From: a bacterium
GTDB lineage: Bacteria > RBG-13-66-14
Direction of reading: 5' to 3'
DNA: 7,800 nt
Assembly: GCA_021107695.1 (NCBI GenBank)
Contig: JAIOSI010000126.1
Coordinates: forward strand, 1 to 7,800
Shown: positions 1 to 6,506 of the stretch, one piece after another
Layout of the letters: each line of letters opens with the position of its first letter
Position numbering within the stretch: the stretch's first letter is position 1
Translations under genes and position numbers: made by a program
The notes under the pieces: generated by a model
The model's input: only the letters and a program-made list of their open reading frames with translations
The model's database searches: none
Told to the model about the DNA's origin: nothing

Positions 1-230
1 CCCATCGCCACGGCGGCACGGAGAACCTGCTCCGCCTGAGGCGGTCCCATCGTGACTACAGTAACCTTACCGCCGTGTTCGTCGCGAAGGTTAAGGGCGG
101 CCTCCAGAGCGTAGAGGTCGAAGGGGTTGGTGGTGCTGGGGATTCCCTCACGCATGAGCGTATTGCTCTTCGGATCGATCCGGACGTTGGCGATATCGGG
201 AACCTGCTCGATACAGACGACGTTGTGCAT
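1..230 (-). CDS. etfB: Electron transfer flavoprotein subunit beta (EtfB/FixA), N-terminal part, runs off left edge
   Basis: The minus-strand reading frame opens at an ATG (230-228) and stays open to the window edge, giving about 76 residues. The start reads MHNVVCIEQVPDIANVRID. It is followed by an NPFDLYALEAAL stretch (about residues 38-49) and by VTVVTMGPPQAEQVLRAA (about residues 57-74). These are the hallmark N-terminal blocks of the ETF beta / FixA family: the conserved N-P-x-D-x-Y-A-L-E segment and the 'vtvvsmGp..a...lr.a.a.G' strand-turn-helix. EtfB pairs with EtfA to form a soluble FAD-containing electron carrier between acyl-CoA dehydrogenases (or bifurcating enzymes) and quinone or ferredoxin partners. 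EtfA would be expected next, outside the window. The ribosome binding site is weak (ACGGAAG about 6 bases upstream of the ATG). The gene is divergent from the polysaccharide genes, so it is probably functionally unrelated to them. The family call is firm; whether it belongs to a bifurcating type cannot be judged from this part. Confidence 0.9.
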   Translation of the reverse strand, partial: MHNVVCIEQVPDIANVRIDPKSNTLMREGIPSTTNPFDLYALEAALNLRDEHGGKVTVVTMGPPQAEQVLRAAVAM

Positions 231-360
231 GGCGAACTTCCGTGGTTAGCGGTGCCGTTTTTTGGTCGGCAGCCGAGCTTGGTTTAGCAGCGTAAGCGTA
301 AAGGTATCGAAGGTTAATAAGCATACCCCTCGACGGACACCTACAGTTGTGAGAAGGGGC

Positions 361-390
361 ATTCTACCAGTGAAATAGGAGTCGGGTCAA
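361..390 (-). promoter_or_regulatory. Sigma70-type promoter for etfB
   Basis: Read on the minus strand, a TTGACC -35 box (390-385) is followed after an 18-bp spacer by TAGAAT (366-361), five of six matches to the -10 consensus. The predicted start of transcription is near 354, giving a leader of about 124 bases before the etfB ATG at 230. In that leader, AGGGG (355-359) and CCCCT (326-330) on the + strand form a 5-bp inverted repeat 24 bases apart, a weak hairpin with no recognised function. This call is from hexamer matching by eye. Confidence 0.6.
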
Positions 391-462
391 GTTTACCAAC
401 ATCGCCTGTTTCGTTGGGGCGTTTTCACCCAGGAATGGGCAAATATACCCTGCTATCCAACC

Positions 463-491
463 TTGACCCTTAGCCAACGAGGGCATATAAT
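463..491 (+). promoter_or_regulatory. Sigma70-type promoter for the polysaccharide export operon
   Basis: TTGACC (463-468) and a perfect TATAAT (486-491) are separated by an optimal 17-bp spacer; this is the strongest promoter match in the window. The start of transcription would fall at about 497-499. That nearly excludes the upstream ATG at 506 as the export gene's start, since it would leave almost no leader, and favours the ATG at 575 with a leader of about 77 bases. Between the boxes is a small inverted repeat (CCCT 467-470 / AGGG 480-483). The 7-mer CCAACGA (474-480) is also the inverse of TCGTTGG at 411-417, which might be a pair of operator half-sites; that part is only a suggestion. 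Confidence 0.7.
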
Positions 492-574
492 TCACACTGG
501 ACGGGATGGTGCTGTGCGAATTACCCTCGGCGGACATCTCAAACAGACGACCGTTCTTAAAAAAGTGTAACCCG

Positions 575-1300
575 ATGACCCATTACCATCCCAGCGTTGT
601 CTCTCTGCTTATCCTCCTGCTCGCCTTCACCTTTCCGGTGGGGGCAGAGGAAGCCGCTACCCCAGAACTCGCGACCGAGGTCATCTATCTGGAGCATCAA
701 AACGCCACCGCCCTCGCCGAGACCATCTATCGCCTGGGGATTGACGATGCCATTAAGATAACAGTTCTGGGCAATCTTGAACTGAGTGGCGTTCACCACA
801 TCGACCCCGAAGGCTATCTCCATCTGCCGTACCTGAACGATTTCATCGCCGTCGGATTGACCCTCCGTGAGCTGCGCAGCGAGCTTGTCGCCGCCTGGGA
901 GCCTTATCTGGGACGGCTTGAGGTTGGCGTAGAGGTTTACGACTACAACAGCTGCAAGGTCTATGTGCTGGGCGAGGTCAAGGCTCCGGGACGCTACAGC
1001 TACCGCGCCCGTATCAGTCTGGTCGAGGCTCTCTCGCTGGCTGGCGGTTTCTACGGTGACCCGGTCGAAAACGAAGTTGCCATCATCAGAGTCCTTCCCG
1101 ACAGGATCAAGCTCTACGTCGTAGATGCCCGCCGCATCTTTAACTACGGCGAAGCTGCGCGAGACCTCGCTCTTTCCGCCGGAGACATCGTTTTCGTCCC
1201 CCGAACCTTTATCGGAGACTGGAACCGTTTCCTCTATAAAATCGCCCCCAGCCTCGGCATGGTCTTCGATATAAACCGACTCTCTAATCTCATCTGGTAA
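575..1300 (+). CDS. Wza-like polysaccharide biosynthesis/export protein
   Basis: This 241-residue protein belongs to the polysaccharide export (Poly_export/SLBB) family, which forms the periplasmic and outer-membrane channel through which capsule or exopolysaccharide leaves the cell. A signal peptide is visible: a hydrophobic run at residues 8-20 ending PVGA, with likely cleavage after A24. No lipobox cysteine is present, unlike E. coli Wza. Residues about 51-127 are the export domain (YRLGIDDAIKITVLG, then a 'hIDPEGYLHLPYL' block and GLTLRELRSEL). Residues about 128-178 are an SLBB-like domain (KVYVLGEVKAPGRYSYRA, then LVEALSLAGG). The protein is much shorter than Wza (about 380 residues) and ends soon after one SLBB unit, as in many minimal export proteins outside the enterics. 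An in-frame ATG at 506 would add 23 residues, but it lies only about 8 bases from the predicted transcription start and in front of the signal peptide, so 575 is preferred. No clear Shine-Dalgarno sequence precedes 575. It probably forms an operon with the Wzc-type kinase downstream. Confidence 0.88.
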   Translation: MTHYHPSVVSLLILLLAFTFPVGAEEAATPELATEVIYLEHQNATALAETIYRLGIDDAIKITVLGNLELSGVHHIDPEGYLHLPYLNDFIAVGLTLRELRSELVAAWEPYLGRLEVGVEVYDYNSCKVYVLGEVKAPGRYSYRARISLVEALSLAGGFYGDPVENEVAIIRVLPDRIKLYVVDARRIFNYGEAARDLALSAGDIVFVPRTFIGDWNRFLYKIAPSLGMVFDINRLSNLIW

Positions 1301-1444
1301 GTAGCCAAGCCACACTGAGTCTCGCGGAAACAAAAATAGCCGAATAACCTTCTATCCCCGCGCTTGGTATCAATTGCCACGGTTATCCGCTCCCGCTGGT
1401 CGCTTACAGATATAGTATGAATGATAGTATCTTTCAAGGTTTAC
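1301..1444 (+). other. Intergenic gap before the Wzc-type gene, containing one copy of a 19-bp repeat
   Basis: No gene is seen in this gap. It contains one copy of the 19-bp repeat (1387-1405). A TATAGT hexamer (1411-1416) could act as a -10 box but has no recognisable -35 at a suitable distance. The likely ribosome binding site of the next gene (AAGG, 1436-1439) closes the region. No convincing terminator follows the export gene. Confidence 0.5.
1387..1405. repeat. 19-bp dispersed repeat, copy 1
   Basis: The sequence CCGCTCCCGCTGGTCGCTT occurs here and, identically and in the same orientation, at 7765-7783. Both copies are intergenic and both have a CCCGCG hexamer a short way upstream. A 19-base exact match between two non-coding spots 6.4 kb apart is not expected by chance. 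It may be part of a genome-wide intergenic repeat family or a regulator site. It has no strong internal palindrome, which argues against a simple dimeric operator. Confidence 0.7.
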
Positions 1445-3844
1445 GTGGAACAAAATCGTCCCAGACCAGTTGAGCCAAAGATGACCGAGTCCACTGCGCC
1501 TCGGTTCGGCGAATACTTGATTATTCTGCGAAAGCGGAAGTGGATTATCCTTTTCGCGGTGCTTTTCCTTACCGGAATCTACGCCGTTAACACCTACACC
1601 ACCACGCCAATCTATATGGCGACGACCTCGGTTCTCTACGAAACCAACAACTCAGACGATCAGATAATCTCACGCTATACCCCGGTAGGTTACAATCCCA
1701 ATCGAATGGAAACCGAGGTACTGATTCTTCAGAGCAGGGCGATTTCTCTGTCGGTGGTCAACCGACTTGCCCTCGCCTTTGAGACCGAGGCGGTACTGCC
1801 GAAGAATATCCTGTTTGAGGAGCCTTTCGTTGGACAGGGGCTGGCGGCGGGGGAATATCGACTCATTGAGAACGGCAATAAGTTTGAGGTGTTCAACGAT
1901 GCCGGGGTCTCCCTGGGAACTGGTGGATACGACGTACCCTTTGAATACCGTTCCTCGACTGGCGAGTTACTGCTGAGCTTCACTCTCCACGATTCTGCTC
2001 CGGAATCGGGACGTATCATCGGCTTTACAACCGTCGATCCAATCCCCCTGGCAGAAGGAATCCGTGGCAGCACTCAGGTTGGCGAGGGTAGTGGTAATAC
2101 CTTCCTGATCAGCGTCTCGCACAGCGATCCGCTGATGGCTTCGAAAATCGCCAACGCCGTTGCCGAGAGCTATCTGGCTCAAAACCTCGAATGGAAACGG
2201 GAAAAAGCATCGGTGGTCAGCGACTTCATCAGCAAGCAGATCGTAGTTGCCGAGATGAAGTTGCGCCAGGCGGAGGACCTGGTTCGTGAGTACAAAGAGA
2301 CAATCGGCATCGCCTCCTTCGATCACGAATCCCGAACGACAATCTCTAAACTCGCCGAGATCCAGAGTCGCCGTCGAGGTTACGAAGACGAGCTGGCAGA
2401 GTACCTTACCATTCAGAATACGGTTCTTGATAACCTCAATACGGCAAACCCCGATCCCGGAATTGTGGTTGCCCTGACCTCACTCACAATGCTACAGAAT
2501 GATGTTGCTCTGATGTCTGTCGCAAGCGAGCTGGTTACCTATCAAGAGGAACGTGCCAGACTCGAAGAGACGACGGGACCACTCAATCCCCGGATCGAGG
2601 AGGTCGATCGTCAGATTGACTCGACGATGGAGCGGCTGACCAATGCCCTTTACGATGCTGTTACAACAGGCGTTCTCGCTTCAAAGATAGAGGGCATTCG
2701 TTCTCGCATCAAAGAGGTTGACCAGGAGCGTGTGCAGTACGACGCTCTCTACGAGGAGCTTCCCCGGCGGGAGATGGAGCTGGAGCTGTTGGTTCGCAAA
2801 ACCGATGTGCAGGCGAACATCCACTCGATGCTGCTGACACGCTACGAAGAAGCTCAGATCAACGAGAAGATGGAAAGTGCCGACGTGCGGATAATCGATC
2901 GCGCGATGACTCCGGTCGCTCCGATTAGTCCCAATCATGCCTCCGATCTGATGATTGGTTTCATTCTGGGACTGGTTGTCGGGGTTGGGCTGGCTCTGCT
3001 GGTTGAGTTCAACGATACCACGGTGAAGACCGCCGAAGAGGTTACCCGCGCCACCGGACTTACCTCAATTGGGCATATCCCCCTTCCGGTAGATATCGAC
3101 CCCGGTCAGGTACAGACCCTGCCGATCCTCTTGAGCAATCCCCGTTCACCGGTGGCAGAGGCGTATCGGGTTCTGCGTACAAACATCCAGTACTTCAGCG
3201 TTGACAAGAAGATACACCTTCTCTCGGTAACCAGTCCTGGCAAAGGCGAAGGCAAAACCACCACGGTGGCGAACATCGGTATCTCCGTCGCCCAGCAGGG
3301 CAACAAAACCCTGCTGATCGACACCGACCTTCGCAAGGCACGGCTGCATAAACTCTTCCGGATTCCCTCCACGCCAGGCTTTACCGAGCTTATCCTGGGC
3401 GACCGCACTGAAGAGGAGGTGCTGCGTCCCACCGAGGTAGAGAACCTCGATATCCTGACCTCCGGTCATCTGCCTCCGAATCCCTCAGAGCTACTCTCCA
3501 GCCGACGGACAGCGGAAATACTGGAGCAACTTAAGAAGAGGTACGACCGTATTATCATGGATACCCCGCCGGTACTGGCGGTTACCGACCCGGCAATTCT
3601 GGGAACCATCGCCGATGGCACGGTTATTGTCCTGCAATCCGCCGGAACCCAGCTCGATGCTGCCCGCGAGACGGTCAAGCTGCTGCGTCAGGCACGGGTT
3701 CCGCTGGTTGGCTTTGTACTGAACAAGGTCGATGTCTCAAAAAGTTACCGCGCCCGCCGTTACTACTACTATTATCATCGCTACGGTGAGGAAACCAAAC
3801 AGAAAAAAGGTTCACTTTGGCAACGCCTGCGGGGCAAAAAGTAA
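1445..3844 (+). CDS. Wzc-type polysaccharide co-polymerase fused to BY tyrosine autokinase
   Basis: This 799-residue inner-membrane protein controls exopolysaccharide chain length and export by ATP-driven cycles of tyrosine autophosphorylation. Order of parts: a short polar N-terminus; Wzz domain with transmembrane segment 1 (about residues 33-50); a large periplasmic region with a long coiled coil (about 260-460); a proline-bearing segment and transmembrane segment 2 (about 503-523); then the cytoplasmic kinase. The kinase has Walker A (PGKGEGKTTT, K604), Walker A' (LLIDTDLRKARL, D626/D628), Walker B (IIMDTPP, D706) and a C-terminal tyrosine cluster (Y768, Y773-777, Y780). Length and order match the fused enzymes of Gram-negatives. 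The start is chosen at GTG 1445 because AAGG lies 5 bases upstream; ATG 1421 (8 residues longer) has no Shine-Dalgarno sequence and ATG 1481 is the other candidate. Its usual partner is the Wza-like protein just upstream. The 3' end overlaps the next gene by 28 bases, implying translational coupling. No low-molecular-weight phosphatase is seen nearby. Confidence 0.93.
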   Translation: MEQNRPRPVEPKMTESTAPRFGEYLIILRKRKWIILFAVLFLTGIYAVNTYTTTPIYMATTSVLYETNNSDDQIISRYTPVGYNPNRMETEVLILQSRAISLSVVNRLALAFETEAVLPKNILFEEPFVGQGLAAGEYRLIENGNKFEVFNDAGVSLGTGGYDVPFEYRSSTGELLLSFTLHDSAPESGRIIGFTTVDPIPLAEGIRGSTQVGEGSGNTFLISVSHSDPLMASKIANAVAESYLAQNLEWKREKASVVSDFISKQIVVAEMKLRQAEDLVREYKETIGIASFDHESRTTISKLAEIQSRRRGYEDELAEYLTIQNTVLDNLNTANPDPGIVVALTSLTMLQNDVALMSVASELVTYQEERARLEETTGPLNPRIEEVDRQIDSTMERLTNALYDAVTTGVLASKIEGIRSRIKEVDQERVQYDALYEELPRREMELELLVRKTDVQANIHSMLLTRYEEAQINEKMESADVRIIDRAMTPVAPISPNHASDLMIGFILGLVVGVGLALLVEFNDTTVKTAEEVTRATGLTSIGHIPLPVDIDPGQVQTLPILLSNPRSPVAEAYRVLRTNIQYFSVDKKIHLLSVTSPGKGEGKTTTVANIGISVAQQGNKTLLIDTDLRKARLHKLFRIPSTPGFTELILGDRTEEEVLRPTEVENLDILTSGHLPPNPSELLSSRRTAEILEQLKKRYDRIIMDTPPVLAVTDPAILGTIADGTVIVLQSAGTQLDAARETVKLLRQARVPLVGFVLNKVDVSKSYRARRYYYYYHRYGEETKQKKGSLWQRLRGKK

Positions 3845-4809
3845 CACTCTTCGCCGCTCTGGTTGCTCCCGATTCAGAAGGATTGCTGCGTTGGATAAAA
3901 AACGAAACCGACGCAATGGCACTGCTGGAGCGGGAACGACTGGTTCCGCTGGTTTACTGGCGGCTTAAGAAGTCAAAGTTGGCACAGTTCTTGCCGTTAA
4001 AAATAAGAGAGTCCTTCGCGGAGCAGTCCCGACGGCTGGCGCGAGCGGAGCTGCTTCGTGAGACCGCGTTAAAAGGCTTGCTCTCCGGGATGGCGGAGCT
4101 GCGTCCCCTGCTTCTCAAGGGTGCCGATTTTTCCCGCCGACTCTATCCGCCGCTGACTCGACCGACCAGCGATATTGACCTCTATCTCCCCCGCCACCGG
4201 GTAGTGGAGTTTGCCCGGATTGCCAGAGAGCTGGGCTGGTATCTCACCGATAGAGGAAGACGGGCGTGGCGGCTCTGGAAGACCTGGAATCACCTGAAGT
4301 GGACGAAGGACTATCAAGTCGTTGAGCTGCATTACGAGCTGGTCGCCCCGGGGCGTTACGTTGGTATAGACGATCTTGCCGAGGAGTCCGAGACAATCTG
4401 GCTGGGGGATTGTTCCGCCACTGTTCCCTCAAAAGAAAACGCCCTCCTCTTCGCTCTGGCTCATCTCGGTGGCAAGCATCTTTTCGAGTCGCATCTGCTC
4501 TGGGCTTACGATATCTACCTGTTGGCTAATCAGGTGGACTGGGAGCGGCTGCTCGACAAAGCCCGCTCCGTTGGACTGCTGCGTACCGTTCGTTTCACCC
4601 TCGCCTGGCTGCGTCGGTATCCTGGTTTGCGAGAACGCCTGCCTGGCGGAACAGCTCTAAAGCCGGGACGGCTCCTGCGAGAGCTTTTGGGGGTAACCGG
4701 TCGCTGGAACCGCCTGCGCGCGCGACTCCTCGCCCTCTACCTGGTTGATCAGCCCGCCCGCGCCTTCGTTTACCTGCTGGAGTATCTGCGTACAGTCTTG
4801 CTGCGATAA
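3817..4809 (+). CDS. Nucleotidyltransferase family protein (PF14907-like)
   Basis: This 330-residue protein starts at a TTG preceded by AAAAAAGG six bases upstream, inside the end of the kinase gene. The start is supported because residues 9-50 already match the family's opening helices ('...LLRWI..E.. ALLERERLVPLVYWRL'). The nucleotidyltransferase core shows LLLKGADFSRRLYP (residues 98-111), the metal-binding S-D-I-D motif (D119, D121) and a later VVELHYEL strand (E170, probable third acidic residue). A C-terminal helical region follows with H-L-G-G-K-H and WAYDIYLL, as in the 'uncharacterised nucleotidyltransferase' family. Such proteins have the pol-beta fold and would move a nucleotidyl group to an unknown acceptor; the substrate cannot be read from the sequence. 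Members of the family are known to occur beside PqqD-like and peptidase genes in RiPP and polysaccharide loci, which fits the neighbours here. All the motif carboxylates are present, so it is probably active. Confidence 0.8.
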   Translation: MATPAGQKVTLFAALVAPDSEGLLRWIKNETDAMALLERERLVPLVYWRLKKSKLAQFLPLKIRESFAEQSRRLARAELLRETALKGLLSGMAELRPLLLKGADFSRRLYPPLTRPTSDIDLYLPRHRVVEFARIARELGWYLTDRGRRAWRLWKTWNHLKWTKDYQVVELHYELVAPGRYVGIDDLAEESETIWLGDCSATVPSKENALLFALAHLGGKHLFESHLLWAYDIYLLANQVDWERLLDKARSVGLLRTVRFTLAWLRRYPGLRERLPGGTALKPGRLLRELLGVTGRWNRLRARLLALYLVDQPARAFVYLLEYLRTVLLR

Positions 4810-4825
4810 GGAAAACAACCAAGCC

Positions 4826-5122
4826 ATGAAAACCTTCGACCCAGCGATTGTTCCCCAACCCTCCTCCAACCTCCCCTGGCGGGAGCTGGACGGTGAGGTC
4901 TTTGCCATTACTCCCGAAGACGGCGTTTTGCATACCCTCAACGAGACCGCCAGCTTCATCTGGGGACTGATCGACGGCAAGCGCAGCCTGGGAGAGATTG
5001 AAACTCAGGTGCTGGATGAGTTTGAGGTAACCAGCGAGCAGCTTCGCGATGACCTGACCGCTTTCGTCAATCTCCTCGAAGAAAGGCGTTTGGTACAGCT
5101 GGAGGTAACAGAGGGCGAGTAG
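4826..5122 (+). CDS. PqqD-like RiPP recognition element protein
   Basis: This 98-residue protein fits the PqqD family (PF05402), whose members bind the leader of a precursor peptide and present it to a modifying enzyme. Visible landmarks are W18-R19-E20 followed by GEVFAITPEDGVLHTLNETASFIW (the beta hairpin strands and recognition helix; quoted in parts: GEVFAITPEDGV, LHTLNETASFIW), then L-I-D-G-K-R-S at 48-54 and the closing helix 'LRDDLTAFVNLLEERRLV'. The start at 4826 is chosen because homology begins there; an upstream in-frame ATG at 4745 lies within the nucleotidyltransferase gene and would add an unrelated Cys-rich tail. AAGGA at 4808-4812, overlapping the stop of the previous gene, is a rather distant Shine-Dalgarno sequence (13 bases). 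The gene sits immediately before a radical SAM/SPASM gene, the arrangement of PqqD-PqqE and many other RiPP pairs. Confidence 0.85.
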   Translation: MKTFDPAIVPQPSSNLPWRELDGEVFAITPEDGVLHTLNETASFIWGLIDGKRSLGEIETQVLDEFEVTSEQLRDDLTAFVNLLEERRLVQLEVTEGE

Positions 5123-5191
5123 GTTTGCTCTACTCTGATTGACACACAGCCTTAATTCAACCGTTCAAAACCAGTTATAGCAAGGTACAAA

Positions 5192-6280
5192 ATGGAACTG
5201 TCCGACGCAGCACCCATTAATACTGCAATGCTCAACGAACTCAAGCAACGTGCCGATTGGCGCGGGGTGCCGCTGATGGCATCCTTCGAGTTGACCTGGA
5301 ACTGTCAGTGGCATTGCATTCATTGCTATGTTGTTCGGGATGATCCCTACTCCGCCGAGATGCCTCTTGAATACTGGAAGCAGGCAGCGGATGAGCTGGC
5401 GGATATGGGGGCTTTTCTCGTAGTGTTGACCGGTGGTGAGCCGCTGCTTTACCCTCATTTCTGGGAGCTACTGGAACACCTGCACAAGCGACGTTTTTAT
5501 ACTCGGCTGTATACAAACGGCGCGCTGCTTACCGATGACGATGTTGATCGCCTGGTGGATTTGGGTGTCGCCACGGTGGATATCTCTCTCCACGGACCAG
5601 ATGCCGCTACCCATGATGCGATATCCACCGAGCCGGGAAGCTTTGACCGGGTTATGAAGGTCATTCGCAAAATCAAAACCACCAACATCTATCTTTCGCT
5701 CAAGACCAATCTGCTCATGCAAAACTATGAAAAGGTTGACGAGTGGCGTAAGTTGGTCGAATCGCTGGAGGCACAGGCAAAGCTGTCTTTGATGCTCACG
5801 CCATCGAACGACGGTGATATGGCTCCGGTTTCTATGGGATTGGGCGAGAAAGAAATGATCCAGGTGCTTGAGAACAAGGTAATCCGAGAGATTTACCTTG
5901 GCGATACACTCCCCGATGAGAAAGCCGCAGAAAAACCACCTCTCCTCGCCTTAGGTTGTTCCGCTGGTTCCACCACCATTAATATCGCTCCCAATGGTGA
6001 AATTTTCCCCTGTCTTCAGTTTCAACTCTCCCTGGGTAATATTCGGAACCAGAGCCTTGAGCGAATCTGGGGACACTCCTCAAACCGCTATTACCTAAAT
6101 GGCATCCGAGCGATTTATGCCGAGGGTTGTCAGGGCTGTGAACTTAGTGGACATTGCCCCCGCTGCCCCGGAATCGCCTACGTGGAGACTGGTAGCTGTT
6201 GGGTACCGCCCCCCTCAACCTGTGAAAAAACCGAGAAACTTATCAATGCCCGCCGCCGATTTCACTCAAAGCGGAGCTAG
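5192..6280 (+). CDS. Radical SAM/SPASM peptide-modifying enzyme
   Basis: This 362-residue enzyme starts at ATG 5192 with AAGG six bases upstream. The radical SAM cluster motif CxxxCxxC is C38-QWH-C42-IH-C45, followed by the SAM-binding LTGGEPLL (79-86). The C-terminal SPASM domain shows C256, the NGEIFPC block (GX4C with C274), GN at 282-283, then C313-xx-C316-x5-C322-xx-C325, C336 and C344. That is enough cysteines for two auxiliary [4Fe-4S] clusters. Proteins of this type act in the cytoplasm on RiPP precursors, making thioether, C-C or ether crosslinks or related radical changes (PqqE, AlbA and QhpD are relatives by architecture). The adjacent PqqD-like gene and the small Cys-containing peptide gene immediately downstream make a peptide substrate likely. 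A 69-bp gap separates it from pqqD-like. The chemistry performed cannot be deduced. It could alternatively be a maturase for an enzyme, but no such target is nearby. Confidence 0.9.
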   Translation: MELSDAAPINTAMLNELKQRADWRGVPLMASFELTWNCQWHCIHCYVVRDDPYSAEMPLEYWKQAADELADMGAFLVVLTGGEPLLYPHFWELLEHLHKRRFYTRLYTNGALLTDDDVDRLVDLGVATVDISLHGPDAATHDAISTEPGSFDRVMKVIRKIKTTNIYLSLKTNLLMQNYEKVDEWRKLVESLEAQAKLSLMLTPSNDGDMAPVSMGLGEKEMIQVLENKVIREIYLGDTLPDEKAAEKPPLLALGCSAGSTTINIAPNGEIFPCLQFQLSLGNIRNQSLERIWGHSSNRYYLNGIRAIYAEGCQGCELSGHCPRCPGIAYVETGSCWVPPPSTCEKTEKLINARRRFHSKRS

Positions 6281-6294
6281 TTTTCTTAGAAGCC

Positions 6295-6300
6295 AAAGGA
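6295..6300 (+). promoter_or_regulatory. Ribosome binding site that fixes the small peptide's start
   Basis: AAAGGA ends five bases before ATG 6306. It is the best-spaced Shine-Dalgarno sequence in the accessory module and decides the start of the 63-residue peptide against the much longer overlapping frame that opens at 6099 inside the radical SAM gene. Confidence 0.7.
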
Positions 6301-6305
6301 AAATC

Positions 6306-6497
6306 ATGGCAAAACGAGGCTACAAACCACCCAAAATGAAGAGCGACCAGGTCTTTCGCGAGGCGGTGCTAGCCTGCGGATTCTATAACAACTTCGAAAG
6401 CGAACCAGAGTGTCTGAAAACAATCTCTGGGGTTTGTGATGCCACTCAGTGGTCATGGGTTCCCTGTTCGGTATTCCCTGCTCCAAACATGTCGTAG
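6306..6497 (+). CDS. Putative RiPP precursor peptide, 63 residues, four cysteines
   Basis: The peptide begins MAKRGYKPPKMKSDQVFREA and ends VPCSVFPAPNMS. It lies 25 bases after the radical SAM/SPASM gene, has a strong ribosome binding site, and is followed nine bases later by the S26-like gene. The N-terminus is charged and leader-like. It contains Y6-K-P-P9-K-M11, matching the YxxPxL leader motif (M for L) that PqqD-like recognition proteins are known to bind in lasso peptide systems. The C-terminal two-thirds is rich in Cys and aromatics: C24, C36, C44, C54, with W49 and W51. Thioether or other radical crosslinks on these residues are plausible. An alternative is a lasso-like core starting at G25 (Glu at positions 7 and 9), but no lasso cyclase is visible and the residue at -2 is Ala, not Thr. 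There is no hydrophobic signal peptide. I do not recognise a named family; the precursor role is inferred from motif, size and position. Confidence 0.65.
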   Translation: MAKRGYKPPKMKSDQVFREAVLACGFYNNFESEPECLKTISGVCDATQWSWVPCSVFPAPNMS

Positions 6498-6506
6498 CAA
6501 TCTGTA

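Larger units (their letters stand above)
231..574. other. Divergent intergenic regulatory region between etfB and the export operon
   Basis: No protein-coding gene is supported here. Short frames on the + strand at 75-287 are antisense to etfB and are not credible. The region holds the two back-to-back promoters listed separately, whose -35 boxes lie about 72 bp apart. The sequence between them contains CCCA-GGAA-TGGG (427-438), a short inverted repeat, and one half of the TCGTTGG/CCAACGA pair. No tRNA, riboswitch or terminator was recognised. Confidence 0.6.

Noticed and set aside
506..574. Upstream ATG extension of the export protein
   Set aside because: The start would sit about 8 bases from the predicted transcription start and place 23 polar residues before a normal signal peptide.
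557..1333. Long minus-strand frame (258 codons) opposite the export gene
   Set aside because: It is antisense to a gene with a clear signal peptide and export/SLBB motifs; its own translation has no recognisable domain and is a codon-bias shadow.
5139..5180. Perfect TTGACA (5139-5144) upstream of the radical SAM gene as a promoter
   Set aside because: The only -10-like hexamer, TTATAG (5175-5180), is 30 bases away, too far; nothing suitable lies at 16-18 bases.
6099..6305. Longer frame reading into the small peptide from inside the radical SAM gene
   Set aside because: This part overlaps the SPASM coding region in another frame; the ideal ribosome binding site lies at 6295-6300 before ATG 6306.
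6306..6497. Lasso peptide precursor
   Set aside because: YxxPxM, G25 and Glu at ring positions 7/9 fit loosely, but there is no Thr at -2 and no asparagine-synthetase-like cyclase or transglutaminase-like B2 protease in the window; kept only as an alternative.
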